This document shows, one piece after another, positions 32,570 to 40,949 of a stretch of DNA of 64,000 nt (positions within the stretch are counted from its first letter, which is position 1; each line of letters starts with the position of its first letter). A program made the position numbers and the translations under genes. Under the pieces are notes generated by a model that saw only the letters and a program-made list of their open reading frames with translations, made no database searches and was not told the origin of the DNA. Source of the DNA: Streptomyces longwoodensis (GTDB lineage Bacteria > Actinomycetota > Actinomycetes > Streptomycetales > Streptomycetaceae); assembly GCF_001514125.1 (NCBI RefSeq), contig NZ_KQ948562.1:1-64000 (forward strand), written 5' to 3'.

Positions 32570-33928
32570 TCAGCCCAGCGCGGACTTCACCACGTCGGCC
32601 AGCCGGCCGGCCACCGACCGGGCCTGCTCGATGTCGGCCGCCTCCACCATCACGCGCACCAGCGGCTCGGTGCCCGACGGCCGCAGCAGCACCCGCCCGG
32701 TCGCGCCCAGCTCGCGCTCGGCGTCCGCGACCGCGGCCGCGAGGTCGGCCGAGGTGGTGACCCGGGACTTGTCGACGTCGGGGACGTTGACCAGCACCTG
32801 CGGCAGCCGCTCCATGACGGACGCCAGGTCCTGCAGCGTCCGGCCGGTCCGGGCCACCCGCGCGGCGAGCAGCAGCCCGGTCAGCGTGCCGTCGCCGGTC
32901 GTCGCGTGGTCGAGGATGATCACGTGCCCGGACTGCTCGCCGCCGAGCGCGTAGCCGTGCTCCTTCATCTCCTCCAGCACGTAGCGGTCGCCGACCGCCG
33001 TCTGCACCAGCCGCAGCCCCTCCCGCTCCAGGGCGAGCTTGAAGCCGAGGTTGGACATGACGGTCGCGACGACCGTGTCGGAGCGCAGCACCCCCTGTTC
33101 GCGCAGGGCGAGGGCCAGCACCGCGAGGATCTGGTCGCCGTCGACCTCCGCGCCGGTGTGGTCGACGGCCAGGCACCGGTCGGCGTCGCCGTCGTGCGCG
33201 ATGCCCAGGTCCGCGCCGTGCTCCAGGACGGCGGCCTTGAGCGGGCCCAGGTGGGTCGAGCCGCATCCGTCGTTGATGTTGAGCCCGTCCGGCTCGGCGC
33301 CGATGGTGACGACCTCGGCACCGGCCCGCCGGAACGCCTCGGGCGACACCCCGGCGGCGGCGCCGTGCGCCTCGTCCAGGACGATGCGCAGCCCGTCGAG
33401 CCGGTTCGGCAGCACGCCGAGCAGGTGCTCGACGTAGCGGTCGAAGCCCTCGTCGTAGGAGCGCACGCGTCCCACGCCCGCGCCGGTCGGCCGCTCCCAC
33501 GGCTCGCCGCGCCGGTGCTCCTCGTAGACGGCCTCGATCTTGTCCTCGAGCTCGTCGGCGAGCTTGTGGCCGCCGCGGGCGAAGAACTTGACGCCGTTGT
33601 CCGGCATGGCGTTGTGGCTGGCGGAGAGCATGACGCCGAGGTCGGCGCCGAGGGCGCCGGTGAGGTGGGCGACCGCCGGCGTCGGCAGCACGCCGACCCG
33701 CAGCACGTCCACGCCCGCGCTGGCCAGGCCCGCCACCACGGCGGCCTCCAGGAACTCCCCGGACGCACGCGGGTCCCGTCCGACCACCGCGGTCGCCCGG
33801 TGGCCCTCGAACGTGCCCGCCTCGGCCAGCACGTGGGCCGCCGCGACGGACAGACCGAGGGCCATCTCGGCCGTCAGATCCGCGTTGGCGACACCGCGCA
33901 CGCCGTCCGTGCCGAAGAGTCGTCCCAC
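32570..33928 (-). CDS. glmM: Phosphoglucosamine mutase
   Basis: GlmM converts glucosamine-6-phosphate to glucosamine-1-phosphate, acting after GlmS in UDP-GlcNAc synthesis. The GTG at 33928 (GGAGG 4 bases upstream) gives 452 residues starting MGRLFGTDGVRGVANADLT. It has the phosphoserine loop GVMLSASHNAMPDNG (about 98-112), the metal loop AHDGDADRCLAVD (about 240), the sugar loop LGGEQSGHVI (about 328) and the phosphate loop LLRPSGTEPLVRVMVE (about 415-430). The three hexosamine-related genes glmS, glmM and, between them, coaA are close here. It lies downstream of rpsI, separated by an 18-base-pair terminator. Confidence 0.97.
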   Translation of the reverse strand: MGRLFGTDGVRGVANADLTAEMALGLSVAAAHVLAEAGTFEGHRATAVVGRDPRASGEFLEAAVVAGLASAGVDVLRVGVLPTPAVAHLTGALGADLGVMLSASHNAMPDNGVKFFARGGHKLADELEDKIEAVYEEHRRGEPWERPTGAGVGRVRSYDEGFDRYVEHLLGVLPNRLDGLRIVLDEAHGAAAGVSPEAFRRAGAEVVTIGAEPDGLNINDGCGSTHLGPLKAAVLEHGADLGIAHDGDADRCLAVDHTGAEVDGDQILAVLALALREQGVLRSDTVVATVMSNLGFKLALEREGLRLVQTAVGDRYVLEEMKEHGYALGGEQSGHVIILDHATTGDGTLTGLLLAARVARTGRTLQDLASVMERLPQVLVNVPDVDKSRVTTSADLAAAVADAERELGATGRVLLRPSGTEPLVRVMVEAADIEQARSVAGRLADVVKSALG

Positions 33929-34086
33929 TTGTCCTCCTGAGGAAGCGTCAGTCGCGGGCGCCGGAGCCGTGCCAGGTGCGGCCCGCACGGCTGCTCCGGC
34001 GTCCCAGGCATTCCATGCCTCTGAACATCCGATCACACAAGCCTTTGAGTGTCTTGTGTCGTTATACGCCCGAAGGGGGCGATACA

Positions 34087-34128
34087 CGAACGCCCCGGCG
34101 GCACAGTGGCGTGCCGCCGGGGCGTTCG
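34087..34128 (-). terminator. Terminator downstream of rpsI
   Basis: A perfect 18-base-pair stem (34087-34104 with 34111-34128, loop 6) lies 54 bases after the rpsI stop. It ends the rplM-rpsI transcript before glmM. Confidence 0.9.
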
Positions 34129-34181
34129 GAGTACGTACGGGCCCCCACGGGGTCCGCAGGCGTACGAGCAGGCAGCGAAGC

Positions 34182-34694
34182 TTAACGCTTGCTGTACTGC
34201 GGGGCCTTGCGGGCCTTCTTCAGACCGGCCTTCTTGCGCTCGACCGCACGGTCGTCGCGGCGCAGGAAGCCCGCCTTCTTCAGCGCGCCGCGGTTGTTGT
34301 CCACGTCGGCCTCGTTCAGCGCGCGGGCCACGCCGAGGCGCAGGGCGCCGGCCTGACCCGAGACGCCGCCACCCGCGATGCGGGCGATGACGTCGTAGCG
34401 GCCCTCGAGCTCGAGCACCTTGAACGGCTCGTTGACTTCCTGCTGGTGCACCTTGTTCGGGAAGTAGTCCTCGAGGGTGCGACCGTTGATCTTCCACTTG
34501 CCGGTGCCCGGGACGATCCGGACACGGGCGATGGCGTTCTTGCGGCGGCCCAGGCCGGCGGCCGGCTGGGGGTCGCCGAAGCGGGACGCCATCGACTCCG
34601 AGGTGTACTCGCCCTCGACGGGGACCTCGGACTCGGTGGTGTAGCTGTCGATGTCAAGCTCTTCGAGCGGCTGCTCGGCAGTGGTCTCGGCCAC
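34182..34694 (-). CDS. rpsI: 30S ribosomal protein S9
   Basis: S9 (uS9) contacts P-site tRNA with its C-terminal tail. The 170-residue protein has an acidic N-terminal extension of about 45 residues, common in actinobacteria. The conserved domain follows (GLGRRKNAIARVRIVPGTGKW, ARIAGGGVSGQAGALRLGVARAL), ending RKAPQYSKR with the tRNA-contacting Lys-Arg. The start is a GTG. It is 41 bases downstream of rplM and cotranscribed with it. Confidence 0.97.
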   Translation of the reverse strand: MAETTAEQPLEELDIDSYTTESEVPVEGEYTSESMASRFGDPQPAAGLGRRKNAIARVRIVPGTGKWKINGRTLEDYFPNKVHQQEVNEPFKVLELEGRYDVIARIAGGGVSGQAGALRLGVARALNEADVDNNRGALKKAGFLRRDDRAVERKKAGLKKARKAPQYSKR

Positions 34695-34735
34695 GGTTCT
34701 CCTCAGATTCTCTTCAGGCTTGGGGTTGGCCGGAC

Positions 34736-35179
34736 TTACTGCGCGACCTGGGTGATCTCGAACGGCTGCGGCTGCTGCGCGCCGTGCGGGTGCTGGTCAC
34801 CCTTGTAGACCTTCAGCTTCGAGAGCATCTGACGGCCCAGCGTGTTCTTGGGGAGCATGCCCTTGACGGCCTTCTCGATGGCCTTCTCCGGGTTCTTGTC
34901 CAGCAGCTCGTCGTAGCGGACGGAGCGCAGACCACCCGGGTAGCCGGAGTGGCGGTACGCCATCTTCTGGGTCCGCTTGTTGCCGGACAGGTGCACCTTG
35001 TCGGCGTTGATGATGATGACGAAGTCACCCGTGTCAACGTGAGGCGCGTAGATCGGCTTGTGCTTGCCACGCAGGATGGAGGCAGCAGTGGAGGCCAGAC
35101 GGCCCAGGACGACGTCCTGAGCGTCGATGACGTGCCACTGACGCGTCACATCGCCGGGCTTGGGGCTGTACGTACGCAC
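34736..35179 (-). CDS. rplM: 50S ribosomal protein L13
   Basis: L13 (uL13) is an early-assembling large-subunit protein. The 147-residue sequence begins MRTYSPKPGDVTRQWHVIDA and has the family signature KMAYRHSGYPGGLRSVRYDELLDKNPEKAIEKAVKGMLPKN (about 69-110). It is the first gene of rplM-rpsI. The 204-base leader region to 35383 should carry its promoter and contains GC hairpins (for example CCGGTCCACCGG near 35295), but no consensus promoter is certain. Confidence 0.97.
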   Translation of the reverse strand: MRTYSPKPGDVTRQWHVIDAQDVVLGRLASTAASILRGKHKPIYAPHVDTGDFVIIINADKVHLSGNKRTQKMAYRHSGYPGGLRSVRYDELLDKNPEKAIEKAVKGMLPKNTLGRQMLSKLKVYKGDQHPHGAQQPQPFEITQVAQ

Positions 35180-35383
35180 GGTTCGTAGCCTTCGCTTCTT
35201 CAGTGAATGGTCCTGACAAGGTCACCGAAGCGATCACGACAGCCCAGACCGCACTGCGGTGACGCAAACCGCGTGCTGGTCGCTGGTCATCGGCCCGGTG
35301 GACCGGTGTAAGGGCCCGTCCCGTGAGAATGAGCAAGCCAATACACAACGAAAATGCAGGATACCCGGATCCGACCTGGCGGG

Positions 35384-36595
35384 TCAAAACGCGGGATCGC
35401 TGCCCGCCCCCGAGGATACCGGCACCGCGGCCCCGGTACGGACGGGCGCCGGGTCGCTGCCGCGCGGCGGGCCGGGGCGGGCGGTGCGGGCGACCGCCAG
35501 GGCCAGGGCGACCAGGGTCAGCGCGTCCCGGAACGCCCTGCGGGTCACCGGTTCCAGGAAGGGCCAGGTCACGCCCGGCAGCTGCGGGACCAGCGCGAGC
35601 CAGAACCAGGGGCCCCGGGCCACCGCACCGGCGCAGGGCAGGCCGGCCAGCAGCAGCGGCAGGACGACGACCAGGTAGTGGTCGTAGGAGGGCCGGGAGA
35701 CGAGGAACGCCGACAGCATCAGCCCGCACGCCGTCTCGGCGAGCCGCAGCGGGCCGGGGCCGCCCCGCCGCCAGCGCAGCCAGGCGCACGCCGTCCCCGC
35801 CGCGCAGGCCGCCAGCGCCAGCGCCCGGGCGAGGGCCGCGGGCACCCCGAGCCGCGGCAGCACCGCCGCCGGGGACGCCTCGTAGAGCCGGACGAAGGCG
35901 TCGTCGCCGTGCAGCAGGAAGGGCAGCGTGCGGGTGACGAAGCCCGCCGGGTCGGGCAGCGCGAGCGCGCACAGGACCGAGACGACGGCCGGCACGGCGA
36001 GCAGCACGGCCAGCGCCCGCCACCGGCGCGCGCACACGAACAGCAGCGCCACCGGGGCCAGCAGTGGCTTGACCGCCAGGGTCGCGCCGATCACCGCGCC
36101 CGCCGCCACCCACCGATCCCGGCCCGCCAGCAGCAGCGCCAGCGGCAGCGCGAGCGCGGCGGACACCGTCCAGTTGCCGAGCCGCACCAGGTGCGCGAAC
36201 GGCGCGAACCCGGCCGCGAGCGCGGTCAGGCCCAGCACGGCGAGGCGGCTGCCGAGCGGCACCCGGTGCAGCCGCAGCGCGCAGGCCCACGCCGCCACCA
36301 GGCACGCGGTCACCGCGCACGGCACCAGCACCCGCACCAGGGTCTGGGGCAGCAGGGCCTGGGGCGCGGCGGCGAGGACCGCGCCGGGCAGGTAGAGGAA
36401 GTGCGGGTCGTCGTACGGGGAGCCGCCGGCCAGCCAGGTGCGGGCGGCGCGGACGACGATCGCGTTGTCCATGCCGCCGTCCGGGGCGGCTCGCGCCACG
36501 TGCCCGGACAGGGCGCCCAGGACCGCCGCCGGCGCGATCCACCACGGCCAGGGGGAACGCCGCACCAACCACCCGAAGATGTCGCTTTTGCCCAT
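35384..36595 (-). CDS. GT87 (DUF2029) family polyprenyl-phosphate glycosyltransferase
   Basis: This 403-residue multispanning membrane protein has about ten hydrophobic helices. The first begins WWIAPAAVLGALSGHVA. The pattern MDNAIVVRAARTWLAGGSPYDDPHFLYLPGAVLA (about 48-80) is the GT87-type acidic periplasmic loop, followed by FAPFAHLVRLGNWTV and VKPLLAPVALLFV. Such enzymes add arabinose or mannose from polyprenyl-phosphate donors outside the membrane. The acceptor is unknown. The ATG start (MGKSDIFGWLVRR) has a weak ribosome site; a GTG 6 bases upstream is possible. It is divergent from the next gene and upstream of rplM. Confidence 0.8.
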   Translation of the reverse strand: MGKSDIFGWLVRRSPWPWWIAPAAVLGALSGHVARAAPDGGMDNAIVVRAARTWLAGGSPYDDPHFLYLPGAVLAAAPQALLPQTLVRVLVPCAVTACLVAAWACALRLHRVPLGSRLAVLGLTALAAGFAPFAHLVRLGNWTVSAALALPLALLLAGRDRWVAAGAVIGATLAVKPLLAPVALLFVCARRWRALAVLLAVPAVVSVLCALALPDPAGFVTRTLPFLLHGDDAFVRLYEASPAAVLPRLGVPAALARALALAACAAGTACAWLRWRRGGPGPLRLAETACGLMLSAFLVSRPSYDHYLVVVLPLLLAGLPCAGAVARGPWFWLALVPQLPGVTWPFLEPVTRRAFRDALTLVALALAVARTARPGPPRGSDPAPVRTGAAVPVSSGAGSDPAF

Positions 36596-36675
36596 AGTCA
36601 CGCGGGCAACGCTAGGTGCCGGAGGGCTCGTTGGCGCGGAACAGCACACCCCGGGCCCCGTCTAAGATGCGCCCC

Positions 36676-37551
36676 ATGAGCTATGGGCAGGGGGGACCTC
36701 AGTCCCAGTGGGACCCTTGGAAACCGAACTCGCAGCAGCCGTGGAGCGACGGTGGCGGCGGGCAGTCCCCGGACTGGGCGGCACTCGCCGAGGCGTCCGA
36801 GACCCGCAACAAGCGCCGCAGGCTGCTGTTCATCGGCGGGGGCGTGCTGGCCGTCGTCGGCATAGGCACCGCCGTGGCCATGGGCGTCGTCTCGGCGAAC
36901 GACGACGGGAAGGCCGGCCGGCCCACCTCGTCGCTGCCCGCGACCGCGGACCTGCCGAGCGGGTCCGGCACCCCGTCCTTCGCCCCGACCAGCGCGCCGC
37001 CGCCGCTGGACCCGAAGGAGTTCGTCGCCAGCAAGGCCAAGGACACCGCCCCCAACGGGCCGGGCATCATGTTCCCCGGCCGGCAGCTCACCATGGGCGC
37101 CAACGTGTACAAGAAGGGCCCGACGGCCGACACCACCGCGTGCGCCACCGCGGTCAAGGGCAGCCTGCCCGGCGTCCTCACCGCCAACGGCTGCACCCGC
37201 CTGATGCGGGTCACCTACACCCGCGACGGCATGGCCGTGACCGTCGGCGTGGCCGTCTTCGACACCGAGGCGCAGGCCCTGAAGGCCAAGCAGCAGGCCG
37301 ACCGCAAGAGCTTCGTGCAGGCCCTGTCCGGCAAGGGCGTGGCCGCCTTCTGCAACGGCGCGGTGTGCCGCTCGACGACCAACTCCTACGGCCGCTACGC
37401 CTACTTCACCCTCACCGGCTTCACCGACGGCAAGAACGTCACCACCAAGGACACCCAGGTGTTCACCACCGGCGACGACCTGGCCCAGTTCACCTTCCAG
37501 CAGATCCACCGCCGCGGCGAGACCCAGGCGTCGGCCGCCGCGGGCGGCTGA
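36676..37551 (+). CDS. Membrane-anchored exported protein of unknown function
   Basis: The ATG at 36676 gives 291 residues: a Gly/Gln/Pro/Trp-rich N-terminus (SYGQGGPQSQWDPWKPNSQQ), one membrane helix (about 50-72, LLFIGGGVLAVVGIGTAVAMGVV), a Ser/Pro linker and a C-terminal extracellular domain from about 110. That domain has paired cysteines (TTACATAVKG, ANGCTRLMRV, AFCNGAVCRS) and a repeated strand pattern. I do not recognise the family. There is no ribosome site; TAAGAT ends 8 bases before the ATG, which suggests a leaderless message. It is convergent with truA. Confidence 0.82.
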   Translation: MSYGQGGPQSQWDPWKPNSQQPWSDGGGGQSPDWAALAEASETRNKRRRLLFIGGGVLAVVGIGTAVAMGVVSANDDGKAGRPTSSLPATADLPSGSGTPSFAPTSAPPPLDPKEFVASKAKDTAPNGPGIMFPGRQLTMGANVYKKGPTADTTACATAVKGSLPGVLTANGCTRLMRVTYTRDGMAVTVGVAVFDTEAQALKAKQQADRKSFVQALSGKGVAAFCNGAVCRSTTNSYGRYAYFTLTGFTDGKNVTTKDTQVFTTGDDLAQFTFQQIHRRGETQASAAAGG

Positions 37552-37575
37552 CCACGCCTCGCCCCCGGGGCCGGC

Positions 37576-38439
37576 TCAGCAGCAGCCCGCCCCGGGCGCC
37601 CCGGGCAGCGACCGCTTGTTGCGTGCCTCCCGGCTGCGGGCGGCCAGCAGCTCGTCGGCCGGGTAGCCGACCTCCTCCAGCGTCAGCCCGTGCGGCCGTA
37701 CGACGTGCACGGCGGAGTCCCGGACGCCGGCGGCCAGGACCTTGCCCGGCCAGTCCGGCGGGCGGTGCCCGTCGCCCACGAACAGCAGCGCGCCGATGAG
37801 CGAGCGGACCATGTTGTGGCAGAAGGCGTCGGCCCGCACGGTCGCGGTGATGATGCCGTCGGCGCCCTTCTCCAGGCTCAGCTCCTGCAGGGTGCGGATG
37901 GTGGTGGCCCCCTCCCGCTTCTTGCAGTAGGCGGCGAAGTCGTGCTCGCCCAGCAGCGCCCGGGCGGCCTCGTTCATGGCGTCCACGTCCAGGGGCCAGT
38001 CGTGCCACAGGACGTGGCCGCGCAGCAGCGGGTCCACTCCCCCGGGGTTGTCGGTGACGCGGTAGGCGTAGCGCCGCCAGACGGCCGAGAACCGCGCGTC
38101 GAAGCCCTGCGGGGCCTCGCGCAGCGCCCACACCCGCACGTCCTTGGGCAGCCGTCCGGCGAGCCGCTTCAGCAGCTTGTCGTGGTGCTCGGCCCACACC
38201 TCGCGCGGCAGGTCGACGTGCGCGACCTGTCCGCGGGCGTGCACCCCGGCGTCGGTGCGCCCGGCGACGGTCAGCTCGTACGTCTCCCGCGACCGGGTCA
38301 CGGTGCGCAGGGCGTCCTCGATCTCCCCCTGCACGGTCCGCTGGCCCCCGGCCTGCTTGGCCCACCCGGAGAACGCGGTCCCGTCGTACGACAGGTCCAG
38401 CCGGACCCGGACGTGACCGGGCGCTACGTCGTCACTCAC
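37576..38439 (-). CDS. truA: tRNA pseudouridine(38-40) synthase TruA
   Basis: TruA converts U38, U39 and U40 in the tRNA anticodon stem to pseudouridine. The 287-residue protein starts at a GTG and has LDLSYDGTAFSGWAKQ (about 13-28) and the catalytic aspartate in AGRTDAGVHARGQVAHVDL (Asp about 60). It also has RRYAYRVTDNPGGVDPL and MVRSLIGALLFVGDG (about 208-222). The C-terminal 25 residues end GAPGAGCC. It lies downstream of rplQ, as in many bacteria, and a direct-repeat hairpin at 38463-38499 may separate their transcripts. Confidence 0.96.
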   Translation of the reverse strand: MSDDVAPGHVRVRLDLSYDGTAFSGWAKQAGGQRTVQGEIEDALRTVTRSRETYELTVAGRTDAGVHARGQVAHVDLPREVWAEHHDKLLKRLAGRLPKDVRVWALREAPQGFDARFSAVWRRYAYRVTDNPGGVDPLLRGHVLWHDWPLDVDAMNEAARALLGEHDFAAYCKKREGATTIRTLQELSLEKGADGIITATVRADAFCHNMVRSLIGALLFVGDGHRPPDWPGKVLAAGVRDSAVHVVRPHGLTLEEVGYPADELLAARSREARNKRSLPGAPGAGCC

Positions 38440-38462
38440 CCACAGATCCTCTCAGCAGCACG

Positions 38463-38499
38463 GGAACGGGCCCGCTCCCCGGAAGGAACGGGCCCGCTC
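38463..38499 (-). terminator. Repeated GGGCCC hairpin between rplQ and truA
   Basis: GGAACGGGCCCGCTC occurs twice in direct orientation (38463-38477 and 38485-38499). The palindromic CGGGCCCG in each copy can pair with the other copy over a 14-base loop. It lies 20 bases after the rplQ stop and 24 bases before truA, so it may be a terminator or processing site. Confidence 0.45.
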
Positions 38500-38519
38500 G
38501 TCAGACGTCAGGCAGAGCC

Positions 38520-39029
38520 TCAGGCGTCCTTGGACTCCTCGGCGGGAGCCTCGCCGGCCTCGTCGGCCTTGGTCGTGTCGACCTTGGTCTCCGTGGCCTC
38601 GGTCGCCTCGGCGTCCTTGGCGGCACGCTTCGTCGCCGCCTCGGCCTCGCCGGTGGCCTGCTGCGCGACCGTCAGCGCCTCGACCAGCTCGATGACCGCC
38701 ATGGGCGCGTTGTCGCCGCGACGGTTACCGATCTTGGTGATGCGGGTGTAACCACCGGGGCGGTTCTCGTACCGCGGGCCGATCTCGGTGAAGAGCGTGT
38801 GGACGATGCCCTTGTCCGAGATGACCTGGAGCACCTGACGGCGGTTGTGAAGGTCACCCTTCTTCGCCTTGGTGACCAGACGCTCGGCGTACGGCCGCAG
38901 ACGGCGGGCCTTCGCCTCGGTGGTGGTGATCTTGCCGTGCTCGAAGAGGCTCTTGGCGAGGTTCGCGAGGAGCAGCTTCTCGTGCGCGGCGCTGCCGCCC
39001 AGACGGGCACCCTTGGTGGGCTTCGGCAT
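38520..39029 (-). CDS. rplQ: 50S ribosomal protein L17
   Basis: L17 (bL17) surrounds the peptide exit tunnel. The 169-residue protein has the conserved core MPKPTKGARLGGSAAHEKLLLANLAKSLFEHGKITTTEAKARRLRPYAERLVTKAKKGD (1-59) and TRITKIGNRRGDNAPMAVIELVE (about 95-117), plus an actinobacterial acidic/alanine-rich tail of about 45 residues (EATEATETKVDTTK ... APAEESKDA). It follows rpoA at a distance of 181 bases that holds a dispersed-repeat-like hairpin sequence. Confidence 0.96.
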   Translation of the reverse strand: MPKPTKGARLGGSAAHEKLLLANLAKSLFEHGKITTTEAKARRLRPYAERLVTKAKKGDLHNRRQVLQVISDKGIVHTLFTEIGPRYENRPGGYTRITKIGNRRGDNAPMAVIELVEALTVAQQATGEAEAATKRAAKDAEATEATETKVDTTKADEAGEAPAEESKDA

Positions 39030-39110
39030 GGTTCTTCTCCTGTGTGTCTGCCCCGGCCGTATCAGGTACCGAAGTCAGTATCCGAGCAGGCGGTCGCCTG
39101 TCGAAGATCC

Positions 39111-39186
39111 GGGAGACGTCCCCGCAGGGGACGCTCCCGGAAGGGGCGCGGGGAACTGCGCGACCGGCCACAGCCGGCCCGCAGCG
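39111..39186 (-). repeat. Hairpin and Streptomyces-type intergenic repeat in the rpoA-rplQ gap
   Basis: A hairpin (GGGAG-a-CGTCCCC, loop gca, GGGGACG-CTCCC, 39111-39138) is followed by GGGGCGCGGGGAACTGCGCG (39143-39162) and CGACCGGCCACAGCCGGCCCG. From memory this second segment is a very common dispersed intergenic repeat in Streptomyces genomes. Here it interrupts the rpoA-rplQ transcription unit. The dispersed nature cannot be shown from this window, where I see only one copy. Confidence 0.55.
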
Positions 39187-39210
39187 CAGTACGGCCTCCC
39201 CGCGGAGCTC

Positions 39211-40233
39211 TCAGTACTGCTCGGTCTCGACGAAACCGGCGTCCGCGTCGTCGTCCGCCCCGAAGGCGTCCGCCGCGGCGGTCGGGTCGAATCCGGGCGG
39301 GCTGTCCTTGAGGGCCAGGCCCATGCCGGCCAGCTTCGCCTTGACCTCGTCGATGGACTTCGCACCGAAGTTGCGGATGTCCAGCAGGTCCGCCTCGGAC
39401 CGCGCCACGAGCTCACCCACGGAGTGGATGCCCTCGCGCTTGAGGCAGTTGTAGGAGCGGACCGTGAGCTCCAGCTCCTCGATCGGCAGCGCCAGGTCGG
39501 CGGCCAGGGCGGCGTCCGTCGGGGACGGGCCCATGTCGATGCCCTCGGCGTCGATGTTGAGCTCGCGCGCCAGACCGAACAGCTCGACCAGGGTCTTGCC
39601 GGCCGACGCCATGGCGTCACGGGGACGCATGGCCTGCTTGGTCTCGACGTCGACGATCAGCTTGTCGAAGTCGGTGCGCTGCTCGACACGCGTGGCCTCG
39701 ACCTTGTACGTGACCTTGAGCACCGGCGAGTAGATGGAGTCGACCGGGATGCGGCCGATCTCCTGGCCCACCTGCTTGTTCTGCACGGCGGAGACGTAGC
39801 CGCGACCGCGCTCGACGGTCAGCTCCATCTCCAGCTTGCCCTTGCCGTTGAGCGTGGCGAGGACGAGGTCGGGGTTGTGCACCTCGACACCGGCCGGGGG
39901 CGCGATGTCGGCGGCGGTGACCAGACCCGGGCCCTGCTTGCGCAGGTACATCACGACCGGCTCGTCGTGCTCCGAGGAGACGACCAGCTGCTTGATGTTG
40001 AGGATCAGGTCGGTGACGTCCTCCTTGACGCCCGGCACGGTGGTGAACTCGTGCAGGACACCGTCGATGCGGATGCTGGTGACAGCCGCACCGGGGATGG
40101 AGGACAGCAGGGTCCGGCGGAGGGAGTTGCCGAGGGTGTAACCGAAGCCCGGCTCCAGCGGCTCGATCACGAACCGGGAGCGGAACTCGTCGACGACCTC
40201 TTCGGTCAACGAGGGACGCTGAGCGATCAGCAT
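39211..40233 (-). CDS. rpoA: DNA-directed RNA polymerase subunit alpha
   Basis: The alpha subunit dimerises to start polymerase assembly and its C-terminal domain contacts promoter DNA and activators. The 340-residue protein has the N-terminal domain (FVIEPLEPGFGYTLGNSLRRTLLSSIPGAAVTSI, about 17-50) and the alpha-CTD (about 250-310, ELTVRSYNCLKREGIHSVGELVARSEADLLDIRNFGAKSIDEVK). An acidic tail ends DAGFVETEQY. It lies 246 bases downstream of rpsK, an interval with a repeat of the rpsK 3' end and a hairpin. Confidence 0.98.
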   Translation of the reverse strand: MLIAQRPSLTEEVVDEFRSRFVIEPLEPGFGYTLGNSLRRTLLSSIPGAAVTSIRIDGVLHEFTTVPGVKEDVTDLILNIKQLVVSSEHDEPVVMYLRKQGPGLVTAADIAPPAGVEVHNPDLVLATLNGKGKLEMELTVERGRGYVSAVQNKQVGQEIGRIPVDSIYSPVLKVTYKVEATRVEQRTDFDKLIVDVETKQAMRPRDAMASAGKTLVELFGLARELNIDAEGIDMGPSPTDAALAADLALPIEELELTVRSYNCLKREGIHSVGELVARSEADLLDIRNFGAKSIDEVKAKLAGMGLALKDSPPGFDPTAAADAFGADDDADAGFVETEQY

Positions 40234-40378
40234 GTGGGGATCAGATCCTTCATTCGTGGACGCCCGCTATTTGACGCCCGACGGGAACCGCGCCCGTGAG
40301 GAACGCGGGTACTGCAAGGGTACGGGCGGCACGGCCCCTTCACGGAGCCGTACCGCCCGGAACACCCGGTGAAGCGAG

Positions 40379-40414
40379 GTCAGACGCGACGACGCTTCGG
40401 CGGACGGCAACCGT
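40379..40414 (-). repeat. Duplicate of the last 36 bases of rpsK
   Basis: This segment repeats 40479-40514, the 3' end of rpsK including its stop codon, exactly 100 bases apart with one mismatch. Translated, it would read GCRPPKRRRV and stop, like the end of S11. It is not part of a gene, because no start or upstream S11 sequence precedes it. Confidence 0.9.
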
Positions 40415-40425
40415 GCTGCGACATT

Positions 40426-40443
40426 GCGGGGGGCGACCCCCGC
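40426..40443 (-). terminator. Short hairpin between rpsK and rpoA
   Basis: GCGGGGG and CCCCCGC (40426-40432, 40437-40443) enclose a 4-base loop. It lies about 35 bases after the rpsK stop, between the true rpsK end and its duplicated copy. It may reduce read-through into rpoA or stabilise mRNA ends. Confidence 0.45.
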
Positions 40444-40479
40444 ACCCCCAGCAGGGTGCCGTCCGACTGAGCCGGTGCG

Positions 40480-40884
40480 TCAGACGCGACGACGCTTCGG
40501 CGGACGGCAGCCGTTGTGCGGGGTCGGGGTGACGTCCTGGATGGAGCCGACCTCGAGGCCCGTGGCCTGCAGGGAGCGGATCGCGGTCTCACGACCGGCA
40601 CCCGGACCCTTGACGAACACGTCGACCTTGCGCATGCCGTGCTCCTGGGCGCGGCGGGCAGCCGACTCGGCGGCCATCTGCGCGGCGAACGGCGTGGACT
40701 TGCGGGAGCCCTTGAAGCCGACGTGGCCGGCGGAGGCCCAGGAGATCACGTTGCCGCTCGGGTCCGTGATGGACACGATCGTGTTGTTGAACGTGCTCTT
40801 GATGTGCGCCTGGCCGTGCGCGACGTTCTTCTTTTCCTTGCGGCGCACCTTCTTGGCAGCGCCCTGACGACCCTTGGGGGGCAT
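40480..40884 (-). CDS. rpsK: 30S ribosomal protein S11
   Basis: S11 (uS11) forms part of the platform near the E-site. The 134-residue protein has HGQAHIKSTFNNTIVSITDPSGNVISWASAGHVGFKGSRKSTPFAAQMAAE (about 24-74) and the signature VDVFVKGPGAGRETAIRSLQATGLEVGSIQDVTPTPHNGCRPPKRRRV at the C-terminus. It follows rpsM by 65 bases. Its final 36 bases are duplicated downstream. Confidence 0.97.
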   Translation of the reverse strand: MPPKGRQGAAKKVRRKEKKNVAHGQAHIKSTFNNTIVSITDPSGNVISWASAGHVGFKGSRKSTPFAAQMAAESAARRAQEHGMRKVDVFVKGPGAGRETAIRSLQATGLEVGSIQDVTPTPHNGCRPPKRRRV

Positions 40885-40949
40885 CTACTAACTCCTACGG
40901 GAGGTGGTCGGTCCTACAGCGAAGACCGTGGACAGGTGTCCGCTGCGGA

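Noticed and set aside
40380..40601. Minus-strand frame ending in the S11 C-terminus at 40380
   Set aside because: Only the last ten codons match S11; the upstream part is out of frame with rpsK and has no coding character. It is a short duplication, not a gene.
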